Shown: piece after piece, positions 42,558-51,540 of the stretch
Layout: the number at the start of each line of letters is the position of its first letter
How positions within the stretch are numbered: position 1 is the first letter of the stretch
Assembly (NCBI GenBank): GCA_019637615.1
Contig: JAHBVJ010000005.1
Coordinates: forward strand, 186,001-250,000
DNA length: 64,000 nt
Origin: Anaerolineae bacterium
GTDB lineage: Bacteria > Chloroflexota > Anaerolineae > Aggregatilineales > UBA2796
Direction of reading: 5' to 3'
Translations under genes and position numbers: made by a program
The notes under the pieces: model-generated
Database searches by the model: none
Told to the model about the DNA's origin: nothing
Seen by the model: only the letters and a program-made list of their open reading frames with translations

Positions 42558-43967
42558 ATGAAAATAACCTTTCACGGCGCTGCACGAACGGTTACAGGTT
42601 CACAGCATCTGATCGAAGTCAACGAGCACCAAATCTTGCTTGATTGCGGTCTGTATCAAGGCAAACGCCAAGATACCTTTGACCGCAACCGCAAACTGCC
42701 ATTCGAGACCAACCGCGTTGACGTGATGGTGCTTTCGCACGCGCATATCGATCACTCCGGCAACATCCCCAATCTGGTCAAAAGCGGCTTCGATGGCGAC
42801 ATCTATGCCACCTACGCCACTCGCGATCTGTGCGGGGCGATGCTGCTGGATAGCGCCCATATCCAAGAAAACGATGTTGAGTTCGTCAACAAGAAACGCG
42901 CACGCAAAGGGGAGCCGCCCGTCGAGCCGATCTACACACAAGAAGATGCGGTACGGGCGCTGAACAATTTCCATTCGGTGGCCTACAACCGCGCCATCAA
43001 GATCATGCCGGGGGTCACGCTCACTTATCTGGACGCGGGGCACATGCTCGGTAGCGCCATCGTCATGCTGAACATCGAAGACCGTGAAGCCAACCGTGAT
43101 GTAACGTTGGTTTTCAGCGGCGATCTCGGTCAGCCCGGTCTGCCCATCCTCCGCGATCCGACGCAGATCGACAAGGCCGATGTGTTGATCATGGAGAGCA
43201 CCTATGGAGATCGGCTGCACGAATCCTTCGTTGACAGCGAAAAGGACTTGCAGCGCATCGTGGTCGAGACGTACAAACGCGGCGGCAAGCTGATCATTCC
43301 TGCCTTCGCGGTCGGTCGTACGCAGGAGATCGTCTACTCGCTGCATAAGCTCTCGCTGGCGCGCAAAATCCCGTTCCTGCCGATCTATGTGGATAGCCCG
43401 TTAGCCGTCAACGTGACCGACGTATTCTCCAACCATCCCGAATGCTACGATCAGGAAACGCGCGATTTTATCAGCGGCGCGGGCGCAGATCGCGATCCCT
43501 TCGGCTTCAAGGGGCTGCAATATACGCGCTCCGTCGAAGAGAGCAAGGAACTCAACTTCCTGCGTGAACCTGCCGTGATCATCAGTGCCAGCGGCATGGC
43601 GGAAGCCGGACGCATCCAGCATCACCTTGTCAACAACATCGAAGACCCCAAGAACACCATCTTGATCGCAGGCTATCAGGCAGAAAATACACTAGGTCGC
43701 AAGATCGAGGAGAAAGAACCGAGCGTCCGCATCTTCGGAGAGATGTTCCAGCTGCGGGCACATGTGGAGAAGATCACGGGCTTTTCCGCGCACGCCGACC
43801 GCAAAGCGCTGCTAGATTGGGCGGCTGCGTTCAAGAAGAAACCTGTCCGCACCTTCCTCGTGCATGGTGAGGAAAAACCGCTCAACGCCTTGGCGGATGG
43901 GTTGCGCAAAGAAACTGGCTTCGACCGCGTTGATATTCCTGACTTGCATCAGACGTTCAATGTATAA
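42558..43967 (+). CDS. beta-CASP metallo-beta-lactamase RNase (RNase J/CPSF-like)
   Basis: 469 residues. Motif H-A-H-I-D-H-S-G-N binds two zinc ions; G-H-M-L-G-S and S-G-D-L-G-Q follow; the beta-CASP domain has P-A-F-A-V-G-R-T-Q-E and S-A-S-G-M, and the last zinc His is in F-S-A-H-A-D. It should process or degrade RNA as endo- or 5'-exonuclease. This family of about 460 residues is widespread in bacteria and archaea. Its target is unknown. It stands alone before the 44098 gene. Confidence 0.93.
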   Translation: MKITFHGAARTVTGSQHLIEVNEHQILLDCGLYQGKRQDTFDRNRKLPFETNRVDVMVLSHAHIDHSGNIPNLVKSGFDGDIYATYATRDLCGAMLLDSAHIQENDVEFVNKKRARKGEPPVEPIYTQEDAVRALNNFHSVAYNRAIKIMPGVTLTYLDAGHMLGSAIVMLNIEDREANRDVTLVFSGDLGQPGLPILRDPTQIDKADVLIMESTYGDRLHESFVDSEKDLQRIVVETYKRGGKLIIPAFAVGRTQEIVYSLHKLSLARKIPFLPIYVDSPLAVNVTDVFSNHPECYDQETRDFISGAGADRDPFGFKGLQYTRSVEESKELNFLREPAVIISASGMAEAGRIQHHLVNNIEDPKNTILIAGYQAENTLGRKIEEKEPSVRIFGEMFQLRAHVEKITGFSAHADRKALLDWAAAFKKKPVRTFLVHGEEKPLNALADGLRKETGFDRVDIPDLHQTFNV

Positions 43968-44075
43968 TTGAAGTGAAGGCAAACGCGCAGGAAAGACTAT
44001 CTCGCAGCGGATCGTGTTCAGTCCTTAGCGGATGCTGGTCTTTAGCTGCCACCAGAACTAGCACTGTCCACTTAG

Positions 44076-44095
44076 GGACGGGGTGCGAACCGTCC
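44076..44095 (+). promoter_or_regulatory. hairpin directly before the 44098 start codon
   Basis: GGACGG (44076-44081) pairs with CCGTCC (44090-44095) two bases before the first ATG. It leaves no room for a normal ribosome site, so it could block or direct translation. An upstream stem CTGGT/ACCAG lies near 44026-44055. Confidence 0.35.
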
Positions 44096-44097
44096 GG

Positions 44098-44583
44098 ATG
44101 ATGAACGACATGAGCGGCGCAACGACATACGACCCATTTGAAACGGACTGGCGAGCCTGTCTTGAGGCGCATCTCCGCTATGTCATCACTACCGGGGATA
44201 CCATCAACGAGGTCAGCCTTATCGACGTATTAAGAGCCAGCGGCTTTACCGATGAAGACATTGCCCGTGTACGTTACGAAGTCACAGGCGAAGCACCCAT
44301 CGCTGAACCAGACGAACCAACCGCTGAAGAACCGATTTCCACCGCCGCTGAAACCGTCGTTGAAGTGGTCGAGCAACCAGTAGCCGCCGAACCAGCGGCG
44401 GAGCCGCCGCCAAGCAGCGTAGAGCCGGAACCGTTGGAACCGATAGTCGCGTCGGTCGAGGCCGACACGGTGGAAGCCATCAGCGAACCTGAACCAAGCG
44501 TGGAGATCGAAGAAGTTGTCGTCTCGCCGGCTGCCAGCAAGGATGCCGAAACCCCGCCGCCGATGCAGTTATCGCTGTTCTGA
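44098..44583 (+). CDS. acidic protein with low-complexity Pro/Glu/Ala/Val tail
   Basis: About 161 residues; starts at 44083 (GTG), 44098, 44101 and 44110 are all possible. A small helical N-terminal part (about 1-60) contains T-I-N-E-V-S-L-I-D-V-L-R-A-S-G-F-T-D-E-D-I. From about residue 65 on the protein is a disordered Glu/Pro/Val tail. I do not recognise a family. It precedes the BFD-like gene by 38 bases. Confidence 0.6.
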   Translation: MMNDMSGATTYDPFETDWRACLEAHLRYVITTGDTINEVSLIDVLRASGFTDEDIARVRYEVTGEAPIAEPDEPTAEEPISTAAETVVEVVEQPVAAEPAAEPPPSSVEPEPLEPIVASVEADTVEAISEPEPSVEIEEVVVSPAASKDAETPPPMQLSLF

Positions 44584-44621
44584 CGGCTGATCAACAAGGT
44601 TAAGAGACGGGCACTCACTGT

Positions 44622-44849
44622 ATGAAGCTCTGGATCGACAAATGCTATTGCATCAACGAGACGTTCGAGTCGCTGCTCGATCAAGCCCGTAGCGCCAACT
44701 TGACGCTAAACCAGTTGGCGGATCAAGCGGGCTGTGGTTTGCACTGTGGTTGGTGCGTAGCCTATTTGCGGCGCGGGTTGCAGACGGGCGAGACGGGGTT
44801 TGATTATCTGCTGCCTAAAGAGCCTTTAGAGTTGCCAGAAGTTGAGTAG
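44622..44849 (+). CDS. BFD-like [2Fe-2S] protein
   Basis: 75 residues. C-Y-C near residue 8-10, and C-G-L-H-C-G-W-C near 38-45, give the Cys spacing of bacterioferritin-associated ferredoxin-type clusters (CxC ... CxxC). An extra Cys lies in the second motif. It may carry one [2Fe-2S] cluster. No bacterioferritin gene is in view. Its place before pyrD suggests an electron carrier but this is not shown. The ribosome site is weak. Confidence 0.7.
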   Translation: MKLWIDKCYCINETFESLLDQARSANLTLNQLADQAGCGLHCGWCVAYLRRGLQTGETGFDYLLPKEPLELPEVE

Positions 44850-44897
44850 CACCCGTAATACCGACCTTCCTTAATTCAAAGTGTACCGTCACCAACT

Positions 44898-45989
44898 ATG
44901 TTGTATCGCTCCTTGTACCGCCACTGGTTTTCGCGCGTTGATGCCGAACGCATTCACAATGTCACATTGGCAGGGTTAGCCTTGGTCAGTAAGAGCGCAC
45001 TGTTAACGCGCTTGCTGGCGCTCCCCTTTTCGGTGCGTGATACGCTGCCCATCGAAACGCTCGGTCTACGGTTCGCGCATCCGCTAGGGATGGCGGCGGG
45101 CTTCGATAAAAACGGGATTGTGCTCGGTGCGGTGGGTGCGCTTGGTTTCAGTTTCATTGAGGTCGGCACGGTGACGCCGCAGCCACAAGCGGGCAACCCT
45201 AAGCCGCGTTTGTTTCGCCTTCCGGAAGATGCCGCGTTCATCAACCGGATGGGCTTTCCTAGCATGGGTATGGCAGCCCTCCAGCGGAATTTGCGCTTAC
45301 GCCCGTCGCTACCAATTGGCATCAGCCTCGGCAAGAACAAAGATACGCCGCTGACCGATGCACAGCGGGATTATAATGCCGTGCTTACGCGGTTGTATCC
45401 GTATGGCGACTTTTTTGTCGTCAACATCAGCTCACCTAATACGCCCGATCTACGCAAACTGCAAACCCGCGCCTTTCTAGCTGAGTTGTTGAGCAGTTTG
45501 CGCGAAACATTGCAGCATTTAGCGGGGGACGCTGCTCCCAAGCCGCTGCTCGTCAAAATCGCACCCGATCTCTCCTTGAATGCGATCGATGATGTGGTCG
45601 ATCTTGCACTGACTTACGGCGTGCGTGGGTTGATCGCCACCAACACGACCAATGATCGCGAAGGCTTGAGCAGTCCAAGCCGTGCAGAGACGGGTGGACT
45701 CAGCGGGCGACCACTGCGGGAACACTCGACGGCAATTATCCGTCATATCTATCGGCAGACGGGCGGTAGCCTGACGATTATCGGCGTGGGCGGTATCTTC
45801 TCCGCTGATGATGCTTGGGATAAAATAACGGCTGGCGCTAGTCTCTTGCAAGCCTATACTGGATTTATTTATGAAGGGCCGAGCTTCGCGCGGCGGCTTA
45901 TGCAAGGGCTGCATCGCCGTTGGCTGGCGGTTGGCGCGCCTGCGTGGTCAACCCTGATCGGTAGCGAGGTGGAGGAGCCTGTTCGATGA
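44898..45989 (+). CDS. pyrD: dihydroorotate dehydrogenase, class 2 (quinone)
   Basis: 363 residues. The N-terminal helical extension (about 1-45) is the membrane-associated part of class 2 enzymes. G-M-A-A-G-F-D-K-N-G is the FMN loop, and the catalytic Ser is in N-I-S-S-P-N-T-P. T-N-T-T and G-G-I-F-S also agree. It oxidises dihydroorotate to orotate with ubiquinone or menaquinone. Its stop overlaps the next start by four bases. Other pyrimidine genes are absent here except the sugar kinase-like neighbour. Confidence 0.96.
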   Translation: MLYRSLYRHWFSRVDAERIHNVTLAGLALVSKSALLTRLLALPFSVRDTLPIETLGLRFAHPLGMAAGFDKNGIVLGAVGALGFSFIEVGTVTPQPQAGNPKPRLFRLPEDAAFINRMGFPSMGMAALQRNLRLRPSLPIGISLGKNKDTPLTDAQRDYNAVLTRLYPYGDFFVVNISSPNTPDLRKLQTRAFLAELLSSLRETLQHLAGDAAPKPLLVKIAPDLSLNAIDDVVDLALTYGVRGLIATNTTNDREGLSSPSRAETGGLSGRPLREHSTAIIRHIYRQTGGSLTIIGVGGIFSADDAWDKITAGASLLQAYTGFIYEGPSFARRLMQGLHRRWLAVGAPAWSTLIGSEVEEPVR

Positions 45990-46525
45990 CCGCCCAAATC
46001 CCTGACAACTTCATCTATCGCGGTGAAGAATATGCCTTGGTGGGCAAAGAAGGCGACGGCTTGCTGACCCCACTCGACTACGGGATGCGGCCTGTCATGA
46101 TCCACACGGCGTGTTATCGAGGCTTCTATTGCGCCTACCTCGTCACCGAAGACGGCCTGTACCTGACCAACATGACCGTCCGCACGGCGGATGATGTCTA
46201 CCCTGTCGTGGATGGCTACCAACCTAGCGTACGCGATTTCACAGCGATATACCGCGATATGCGCATCCTGACCAACTTCACAGGCAAGCTGCGTCTGGCG
46301 CGTGATTTCATCGAAGAATTGTATATTCACATGGGCTTTCAGAAGCCATCAGCCTTCCGCACCGTGCTCGACTTCCAATTCAGCGAGGGCAAACTGCAAA
46401 ACATCACCGATCTCTCGGCCTATTACGCGGAAATGCGCGGCAAGTTCAAAGAGCAGTACGAACGCGATCCGAACTTCCCACAGCGGATTAACGACGCCTT
46501 CTCGCTCGATCTGGATGTGGATTGA
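45986..46525 (+). CDS. protein of unknown function, translationally coupled to pyrD
   Basis: 179 residues, starting in the ATGA overlap with pyrD. Acidic, soluble, rich in aromatic residues (Y-R-G-F-Y-C-A-Y-L, F-I-E-E-L-Y-I-H-M-G-F-Q-K-P). No signal peptide or membrane helix and no motif I know. It overlaps the downstream kinase start by one base, so three genes are translated as a unit. It is probably a cytosolic protein of nucleotide or sugar metabolism, on position only. Confidence 0.7.
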   Translation: MTAQIPDNFIYRGEEYALVGKEGDGLLTPLDYGMRPVMIHTACYRGFYCAYLVTEDGLYLTNMTVRTADDVYPVVDGYQPSVRDFTAIYRDMRILTNFTGKLRLARDFIEELYIHMGFQKPSAFRTVLDFQFSEGKLQNITDLSAYYAEMRGKFKEQYERDPNFPQRINDAFSLDLDVD

Positions 46526-47451
46526 TGCCATCCCTATTTGTCTATGGCGACGCCGCGCTCGACATCCGGCTGCAAACAGATGATTTCCCTCAGCTCGGCG
46601 GGGATGTCGAGGTGTCGTCTCTTGACTTTCTGCCGGGCGGTTCGGCCTCCAACTGCGCAGTAGTCGCGGCTCGCCTCGGTGCAACCGTCAACTTGATCGG
46701 TATCACGGGCACGGACGCGCGCGCCCAAGTGCTGATCGATGACTTAGCACAACACGGTATCGATCTCACGTATTTGCGACAGGTGAACGGCGCACCGGGT
46801 GTGATTCTCGCGGTGATCGGGGCGCACGGCGAGCGCACCTTTTTCTCGTATCGCGGCGTTAACGCAACGTGTACGTATGGCGAGCTGCCGCCGACGCTGT
46901 TCGGGCACGGTGACATCCTGCATATCTCCGGCTACACGTTCCAGACGGCGCATTCCCGCGCCACCGCCTACGCGCTGATCGAACGCGCCAGAGCACAGTC
47001 GGACTGCCACATTTCACTCGATCCGTCCTATTTGTCGGCGCGGGATTGGAAAGACCCTGACCTATTCGCCACACTGGATTTCTGCTTCCCCAACCGTGAG
47101 GAAGCCTACCTGATGACAGGTGAACGCGACCCCGAACGCGCCGCAGAACAGTTACGGGCGGCTGGCGTGAAGACCGTCGCCATAAAATTGGGTGATCAGG
47201 GCTGCTATGTGACCTCGGCGCATGGATCGGCGCACCTGCCCGCGTATACCGCCGATCAGGTCGTGGATACCATTGGCGCGGGCGACGCCTTTTGTGGCGG
47301 ATTTCTGTGCGCGATCCTTGCGGGTGAAGGGGAACAGGACGCCGCGCGCTTGGGCATGGCAGCCGCTGCCTACGTGATCGCGGTGGCAGGCGGGCACGCC
47401 GGCGCGCCGACGCGAGAACAGGCACTGCGCTTGATGGATGCTCACTCGTAG
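46525..47451 (+). CDS. PfkB-family carbohydrate kinase
   Basis: 308 residues from ATG 46525, which overlaps the preceding stop. G-G-D-V and G-G-S-A-S-N-C-A-V begin the sugar-binding part, and D-T-I-G-A-G-D-A-F-C-G-G-F is the PfkB signature with catalytic Asp. It phosphorylates a sugar or nucleoside. A sugar kinase such as ribokinase or adenosine kinase is possible; the exact substrate cannot be told. Its tail overlaps the opposite tmk gene by ten bases. Confidence 0.93.
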   Translation: MPSLFVYGDAALDIRLQTDDFPQLGGDVEVSSLDFLPGGSASNCAVVAARLGATVNLIGITGTDARAQVLIDDLAQHGIDLTYLRQVNGAPGVILAVIGAHGERTFFSYRGVNATCTYGELPPTLFGHGDILHISGYTFQTAHSRATAYALIERARAQSDCHISLDPSYLSARDWKDPDLFATLDFCFPNREEAYLMTGERDPERAAEQLRAAGVKTVAIKLGDQGCYVTSAHGSAHLPAYTADQVVDTIGAGDAFCGGFLCAILAGEGEQDAARLGMAAAAYVIAVAGGHAGAPTREQALRLMDAHS

Positions 47452-48092
47452 CCGAGCCACGTGGGGAAATGCGTCAGGGCAATCTGCTCGATCTGCGCCA
47501 GCACTTCCTCGATGGTGCCGTCCGCGTTGATCTCTATGATTGGTTCGCCGTACTCGCGCAGATAGTGAATAGCGGCGTCGTATTGATGGCGCAGTTCAGC
47601 GAGGCGCTCATCGAACAATTCGCGGGTGAGGCTGCGCTTGGACATGCGTTGATAGCAAGTTTCGGCGCTGGCGTTCAGGAACAGAGTCAGATCAGGGCGG
47701 CGCGAGCCTGCATTGATGCTCATGACGTACTCGATAGGCAGTTCCGGCGTGGTCTGATACACAAGTGACGACAGATAATAGCGATCACAGACAACCATGT
47801 GTTGATGTTGGCTTAAGAATGGCTCGATCACTTGATGCAGATGGTCAGCGCGGTTAGCGGCATAAGCCAACGCCAGCGTGCGCGGCGAAACAGCCATTTC
47901 TTTGCGCAGCACTTGGCGGATTAGCTCCCCGCCGAAGGATGGATCGTGCGGCTCGTAGGTGAACATAATGGATTGTGGGCGGTCGGGTACTCGTCCTTGG
48001 AGACGCTCGACCAGCCGTCGCGCGATTTCGGTTTTACCGGAGCCATCGAGACCTTCGATCACCAAAAAGAAGCTGTTGTACGGTTGGGGCAT
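47442..48092 (-). CDS. tmk: thymidylate kinase
   Basis: 216 residues from ATG 48092, with a weak AAGGCG site; 48176 would add 28 residues. The P-loop is E-G-L-D-G-S-G-K-T, the DRY-like motif is C-D-R-Y-Y-L-S-S-L, and the lid lies near R-M-S-K-R-S-L-T-R-E-L. It makes dTDP from dTMP. The sequence is divergent in the lid, so another deoxynucleoside monophosphate kinase is possible. It is convergent with the PfkB gene. Confidence 0.85.
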   Translation of the reverse strand: MPQPYNSFFLVIEGLDGSGKTEIARRLVERLQGRVPDRPQSIMFTYEPHDPSFGGELIRQVLRKEMAVSPRTLALAYAANRADHLHQVIEPFLSQHQHMVVCDRYYLSSLVYQTTPELPIEYVMSINAGSRRPDLTLFLNASAETCYQRMSKRSLTRELFDERLAELRHQYDAAIHYLREYGEPIIEINADGTIEEVLAQIEQIALTHFPTWLGYE

Positions 48093-48175
48093 GAGTTCGC
48101 CTTTTGTGTGTGCGCCTGTTATGCTCGATTCTACCGCACCTAGCGCATCCGGCTGTAAAGGATAATTGTTCTGCA

Positions 48176-49708
48176 TTGTCTAATCGCCCTGCTATCGCAC
48201 CACGCTCCCACTGGTCACGTTGGTTGCTAATCTTGCTATTGTGCTTCGCGGCGACGCGCCTGTATCACCTGATGACGCTGCCGCTGTTTCTCGATGAGGC
48301 TTCACACCTGACGCGCGCTCAGTGGGTATGGGAAGGTAAGCCCCTGTATTTGCTAGAAACGGGCAAAGCGCTGGCTCCTTATCTAGCCGCCGCGCTGTGG
48401 CCTTTCGTAGGCGCACCGTTCCTCGGTCGTGTCGTGGTCGTGCTGCTCGGCTTGATCGGGCTGGCGGTAGCTTACGCGGTCGGGCGCGATCTGCATTCGC
48501 CACGTGTGGGCTGGCTGACCGCGCTGCTGTGGATCGCCACGCCGCAGTTATTCTTCTTCGAGCGCATGGCCTTGGTCGATACCACCATGAGCGCGCTGGC
48601 GATGTTCAGCGTGTGGACGGCGATCCGCATGATGCGCGATCCGCGTTGGTGGTGGGCGGCGTTATGTGGCCTCGGCCTGATGCTAACAGTACTGGCGAAG
48701 CTGACCGGATTGACGTACCTGCCGATCCCGATCCTCGCGGTGTTCATCGGGCGCGTTCCGTGGCGAACGCGGTTCCGGCAAGCGGTATTGGCGCTAGTCG
48801 TGTTCGCCATCCTAGCCGCGCCGATGCTGTGGTACTTACGCAGCATCGACGCCGACCCGACCGGACAGAGCAGCGGACTGACCTCAACCGATACTAGTTC
48901 TCTGAGCACACGCATTCAGCGCAATTTACCCACCATGATCGAGGCCGAACGCGCCTACTTTGGCGATTTCATGCTAATTGTGATGGTGGTCGCGCTGGTC
49001 GCCGCCGTCGTGCGCTTTCCGTTCCGCAGCGGGCTGCTGATCGCGCAGATCGTGCTGCCCGTAGGCGTGATCGCGGCGACGGCGCAGGCGTTGTGGCTGC
49101 GCTACCTCAGCCCCGCCGCGCCCTTTCTGCTGCTGATTACCGCGCTTGGTCTGGTCGAACTCGGTCAGGGATTAGCGCGCGTGCTGCGCCGCCGCAGTCT
49201 TTGGATCGCATTGCCCGCCGCAGTCGCGATGATATGGCTCATTACGGTGAGCGCACCGTTCATCGCTACGGCCTATCGCGATCCCGCCGCATTGCCGCTA
49301 CCCAACGGCGACCGTACCGAGTACATCACATGGATACCAAGCGGGTACGGCATCCGCGAGGCGGCAAACTACCTGAATAGGCGCATCACCGAGCCGATCA
49401 CGATGATCGGGGTGGCGGTCAACTGCAATTCGGCGCGTCTATATCTGCGCGCTGACTCACCCGTGACGTTGATCTGTCCTGATCTAGACTGGGGCGGTGG
49501 TAACCCGCTCGTGGTGGCAGACATCAAGGCGCGGATCGCGGCGGACGGCGCGGTGTGGGTGCTGACCGAAGACAAGAACCCTCCAACCGTGGACATCCGA
49601 CAGTTCGATGGGCGAGAGGAGATCGCCGCCTTCTCCCGCATGTTGGGACGGAACACAGTGCGCATCTTTCGCCTCACGGCGACGACCATCCCCGCGCAAG
49701 AGGACTAA
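48176..49708 (+). CDS. GT-C-type membrane glycosyltransferase (GT39/ArnT-like)
   Basis: 510 residues from TTG 48176; a frame start at 48104 (GTG) would reach into the tmk promoter. Eleven to twelve membrane helices. The first loop has F-L-D-E-A-S-H, the acid-rich site of GT39/83-family enzymes. The C-terminal soluble domain (about 420-510) contains Y-L-R-A-D-S-P-V-T. It should add a sugar to an acceptor outside the membrane. It is a distant relative of the 40767 gene. The start codon is uncertain. Confidence 0.8.
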   Translation: MSNRPAIAPRSHWSRWLLILLLCFAATRLYHLMTLPLFLDEASHLTRAQWVWEGKPLYLLETGKALAPYLAAALWPFVGAPFLGRVVVVLLGLIGLAVAYAVGRDLHSPRVGWLTALLWIATPQLFFFERMALVDTTMSALAMFSVWTAIRMMRDPRWWWAALCGLGLMLTVLAKLTGLTYLPIPILAVFIGRVPWRTRFRQAVLALVVFAILAAPMLWYLRSIDADPTGQSSGLTSTDTSSLSTRIQRNLPTMIEAERAYFGDFMLIVMVVALVAAVVRFPFRSGLLIAQIVLPVGVIAATAQALWLRYLSPAAPFLLLITALGLVELGQGLARVLRRRSLWIALPAAVAMIWLITVSAPFIATAYRDPAALPLPNGDRTEYITWIPSGYGIREAANYLNRRITEPITMIGVAVNCNSARLYLRADSPVTLICPDLDWGGGNPLVVADIKARIAADGAVWVLTEDKNPPTVDIRQFDGREEIAAFSRMLGRNTVRIFRLTATTIPAQED

Positions 49709-49794
49709 ATTGACTACGCTGCACACACATTGATTTCTCGCGAGTTTGGCGCACTATTGCTATAGTTGGCGGGATCACAAGGAAAGAGGACGCG

Positions 49795-50709
49795 ATGAGT
49801 GCTGCTATCACGGGCGTTTTCAATATTCTGGCGACTCCGTTCGATATGGACGACCAGATCGACATCCCCAGTCTGCGTAAACTGGTAGATTTCCAGATTC
49901 GTTGTGGCGCTTATGGCTTGACCATCCTCGGCGTGTTGGGCGAGGCCAGCAAGCTGACAGTGGACGAGCGTAAACTGGTGGTAGCGACCGTGATGGAGGC
50001 TAATGCCGGACGCGTGCCTGTGGTGGTAGGGACGAGCCATCAAACCACGGCGACGTGCATTCAGTTGAGCAACAATGCCATCGCCGCAGGAGCAACGGGC
50101 GTGATGATCTCGCCGCCGCGCTTCGACAAAGTCACCGACGACAAGATCGTGGCTTTTTACGAAGAAGTCGCCAACGCATACAGCGCCCCGATCGTGGTGC
50201 AGGACTTCCCACCTGTGAATGATGTAATTATGTCGCCGGATGTGCTGGCAACCCTCGCCAACCGCATTCCCAACATCCGACATCTGAAACTGGAAGACCC
50301 GCCCCTGATGCAGAAGATCACGGCTATCCGAGAACGCACCAACCTGTACGAAATCTTCGGCGGGCTGGGCGGGATGTTCTTCCTCGAAGAACTCAAGCGC
50401 GGCGCAGCAGGCACCATGACGGGCTTCGCGTTTACCGAGATACTGGTCGCCGTATACAAAGCGTTCAACGCAGGGCAGGTGAAAGACGCGGAGCGCATCT
50501 TTGACCATTATCTGCCGCTGATCCGCTTCGAGAATCAGCCCGTAATCAACCTGTCGATCCGCAAGGAACTGCTGCGGCGACGCGGAGTGATCGCGACGGC
50601 GCGGTTGCGCCAACCTTACGTGGGCATCGATTACGAGACCCGCGAGGAAATCCCTTGGATTTTGCGGCGAGTGGGCATCGTTGATCCCACCCGACCCGCT
50701 CTGCAATAA
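49795..50709 (+). CDS. DapA/NAL-superfamily aldolase, atypical
   Basis: 304 residues. The TIM-barrel lyase fold has G-V-L-G-E-A-S-K-L-T where the family has G-T-T-G-E, and the Schiff-base Lys is in H-L-K-L-E-D. The Tyr of the usual Y-N-x-P motif is missing: V-Q-D-F-P-P stands there. It therefore does not look like a true 4-hydroxy-tetrahydrodipicolinate synthase but like another lyase of the family. The SDR gene begins 48 bases after its stop, likely the same transcript. Confidence 0.85.
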   Translation: MSAAITGVFNILATPFDMDDQIDIPSLRKLVDFQIRCGAYGLTILGVLGEASKLTVDERKLVVATVMEANAGRVPVVVGTSHQTTATCIQLSNNAIAAGATGVMISPPRFDKVTDDKIVAFYEEVANAYSAPIVVQDFPPVNDVIMSPDVLATLANRIPNIRHLKLEDPPLMQKITAIRERTNLYEIFGGLGGMFFLEELKRGAAGTMTGFAFTEILVAVYKAFNAGQVKDAERIFDHYLPLIRFENQPVINLSIRKELLRRRGVIATARLRQPYVGIDYETREEIPWILRRVGIVDPTRPALQ

Positions 50710-50757
50710 CGTCATTTTCTGCATTTGCCACCAGATTGACACCATAGGAGTAACTTC

Positions 50758-51540
50758 ATGGACTTAGGCTCAACAGGTAAAGTCGCACTCGTGGCTGCCG
50801 CCAGCAAAGGACTCGGCTTCGGCGTGGCACGGGCGTTGGCGCGCGACGGCGCGCATGTATCGATTTGCAGCCGCGACGAGGCTTCAGTGAATAAAGCCGT
50901 CGAACAATTGAAGGCCGAAACGGGCGCGGACGTGATGGGCGTGAGCTGCGATGTTCGGCAAACTGAGTCGATCCAGCAGTGGGTGGACGCCACCGTGGCA
51001 CGTTGGGGCAAGATCGACGCGCTGTTGGTCAACGCGGGCGGCCCGCCTTCTGGCAGTTTCAAAGACCTGACCGATGCCCAATGGCAAGCGGCGTTCGAAC
51101 TCACCTTGTTGAGCAGCATCCGCATGATCCGCGCGGCGATCCCCCATATGAAGGATGGTGGCGCGATCCTGACGGTAACTTCTAGCTCGATCCGCGAACC
51201 GATTGAACGGTTGGCACTCTCCACCGTGATGCGCAGCGGCGTGGCGGGGCTGGTCAAAACGCTGGCGGACGAACTCGCGCCGGATGGCATCCGCGTCAAT
51301 AACCTGATCCCCGGTCGGATCGACACAGACCGCGTGGCGCAGCTTGACCAGAATACGGCGTCCAAACTGGGCATACCGGTGGAAGAAGTGCGCGAACGAT
51401 CCATCGCTAAAATCCCCCTGAAACGGCTCGGCACGATTGACGATTTCGGCGCGGCGGGTGCGTTCCTGCTGTCGCCCGCTGCCAGCTACATCACAGGGGC
51501 GACGCTGTGGGTGGATGGCGGGTCGATGCGCTCGATCTAG
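50758..51540 (+). CDS. atypical SDR, FabG-like, lacking the YxxxK motif
   Basis: 260 residues. The cofactor loop is A-A-S-K-G-L-G, with N-A-G-G-P-P after it. The Ser region T-S-S-S-I-R is present, but L-A-L-S-T-V-M-R-S-G is found where the catalytic Tyr-x3-Lys is expected. N-N-L-I-P-G-R-I-D-T-D-R and the C-terminal W-V-D-G-G-S also agree with the family. Members of this divergent group are called 3-oxoacyl-ACP-reductase-like. It follows the DapA-like gene; the 3' 50 bases overlap the opposite ligase gene. Confidence 0.85.
   Translation: MDLGSTGKVALVAAASKGLGFGVARALARDGAHVSICSRDEASVNKAVEQLKAETGADVMGVSCDVRQTESIQQWVDATVARWGKIDALLVNAGGPPSGSFKDLTDAQWQAAFELTLLSSIRMIRAAIPHMKDGGAILTVTSSSIREPIERLALSTVMRSGVAGLVKTLADELAPDGIRVNNLIPGRIDTDRVAQLDQNTASKLGIPVEEVRERSIAKIPLKRLGTIDDFGAAGAFLLSPAASYITGATLWVDGGSMRSI

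Noticed and set aside
44076..44095. tRNA-like T-arm
   Set aside because: The stem-loop has no other tRNA arms or CCA-like end around it.
49714..50745. 343-codon frame on the minus strand opposite the DapA-like gene
   Set aside because: The plus strand has the aldolase motifs; the opposite frame is a mirror artefact.
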